From a virus: a stretch of 23,956 bases of DNA. The translations under genes were made by a program, and so were the position numbers. How positions within the stretch are numbered: the stretch's first letter is position 1; each line of letters starts with the position of its first letter. The notes under the pieces are model-generated. The model had not been told where the DNA came from. It ran no database searches and was given only the letters and a program-made list of their open reading frames with translations. The DNA lies in IMG/VR virus record IMGVR_UViG_3300046011_007800, positions 1-23,956 of that record; one strand, written 5' to 3'. Shown in pieces: positions 23,499-23,956 of this stretch.

Positions 23499-23956
23499 CT
23501 ATTGAATTTTTTTTTTAATATCTGCTGGATCTTTTTCAGTAGCCAAGGCTGGCTTCTTTGCTGTATTGCCGGCTGCCAGATCCCTAGCCTTCTGTAAGTC
23601 ACCAGAAGACATTGGAGTTTTGTCACTCTTTGCAGAGGTCTCAGCAAGAGGAGACATTGGGTTTGCCCCAAGTCTAAGAAGCTCTTGAGCTTCAGTAACC
23701 ATCTTGTAGTACGAATGATTCCAGTCATCATCTGTAGAGCTTGACATACCAATGCGATCTCTTAACTCATCATGGCTAATCGCGCTATTTAGCCATAGCT
23801 GAATAGCAGCATTCTCTTTCTTTATTTGATTTTCAACATCTATTTCTTTGAATCTAAGAACAACCTTATTCTCTGGTTCAAGCCAGTCAAAGCTATTATC
23901 TTCCGTACTTTCTTGAAGCATTGGAACAATAAGATGAGCGTAGATTTGCTCTTTTC
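23499..23956 (-). CDS. Portal protein, C-terminal part (runs off the right edge)
   Basis: About 151 residues are visible; the frame is open to the window edge, so the start lies outside. The stretch ENKVVLRFKEIDVENQIKKE followed by AIQLWLNSAISHDELRDRIG is the characteristic end of portal proteins (a beta strand with R/F-x-E/D-I-D, then a helix ending in x-x-E-x-R-x-x-x-G). The C-tail is polar and flexible (SPLAETSAKSDKTPMSSGDL, then DPADIKKKIQ). The portal is the dodecameric ring at the packaging vertex. The reading frame ends in IKKKIQ-stop just after a run of ten A (23507-23516 on the plus strand as T10). A -1 slip there joins it to the MuF frame. Confidence 0.78.
   Translation of the reverse strand, partial: KEQIYAHLIVPMLQESTEDNSFDWLEPENKVVLRFKEIDVENQIKKENAAIQLWLNSAISHDELRDRIGMSSSTDDDWNHSYYKMVTEAQELLRLGANPMSPLAETSAKSDKTPMSSGDLQKARDLAAGNTAKKPALATEKDPADIKKKIQ
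23507..23516 (-). other. A10 homopolymer: candidate -1 frameshift or transcript-slippage site
   Basis: The portal frame reads ATT AAA AAA AAA ATT CAA TAG. A -1 shift within the A run bypasses the stop and reads AAT TCA ATA GCG onward into an open frame that leads without interruption into the MuF domain. The new frame first encodes NSIALPSGKANANA and then RPSNQHGTKSGP. A one-base assembly or sequencing error in the homopolymer would give the same picture. Confidence 0.6.

Noticed and set aside
23489-23752. Minus-strand ORF of 87 codons overlapping the portal end
   Set aside because: Shadow in a third frame. It passes the A10 run but ends at once and leads to no further coding, unlike the -1 frame.
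1-23956. tRNA genes, CRISPR arrays, insertion sequences, integrase or attachment sites
   Set aside because: None seen: no CCA-ended cloverleaf, no regularly spaced DNA repeats, no transposase or recombinase motif in any coding frame.

Overview
The window is a contiguous block of virion-structure genes from a tailed phage with a contractile tail (myovirus type). All recognisable genes are on the minus strand, so transcription runs from the right edge (position 23956) to the left edge (position 1). Most genes start after a clear AGGAG/GGAGG-type ribosome binding site, spacing is tight and several stops touch or overlap the next start. This is a phage of an ordinary bacterium; the sequence does not identify the host. 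Base composition is AT-rich, with GC-richer codon use in the major capsid protein and the structural gene before it. Nothing cellular is seen at either edge, so this could be a free phage genome or a prophage. The very long tape measure gene and the multi-domain structural proteins suggest a large virion.

Head module (right, about 23956 to 16378), in transcription order: the portal C-terminus; a MuF-like minor head protein that appears to be joined to the portal through a frame change at a run of ten A; a 916-residue maturation protease fused to a probable scaffold and extra C-terminal domains; a Dps/ferritin-like protein with an acidic linker and a C-terminal extension; a 507-residue structural protein of unknown role; and the HK97-fold major capsid protein. 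An intrinsic terminator follows the capsid gene.

Neck and tail-shaft module (16279 to 8914): a small acidic protein, a protein with two Ig-like domains, a possible head-tail connector, a four-cysteine neck protein, a probable tail terminator, a very large tail sheath with a glycine-rich repeat insertion, and a tail tube protein, followed by a second strong intrinsic terminator.

Tail-assembly module (8844 to 1): a previously easy-to-miss 38-residue membrane protein, two further and enlarged relatives of the tube protein, a probable tail assembly chaperone, a coiled-coil companion protein, and at least 1513 residues of the tape measure protein, which runs off the left edge.

The most interesting points are the Dps-like protein placed between protease and capsid genes (a possible ferritin-like head cargo), the portal/MuF frame change at A10 with portal-like coding continuing in the -1 frame, a strong internal start that could give a separate scaffold from the protease gene, and the triplicated tail-tube fold.
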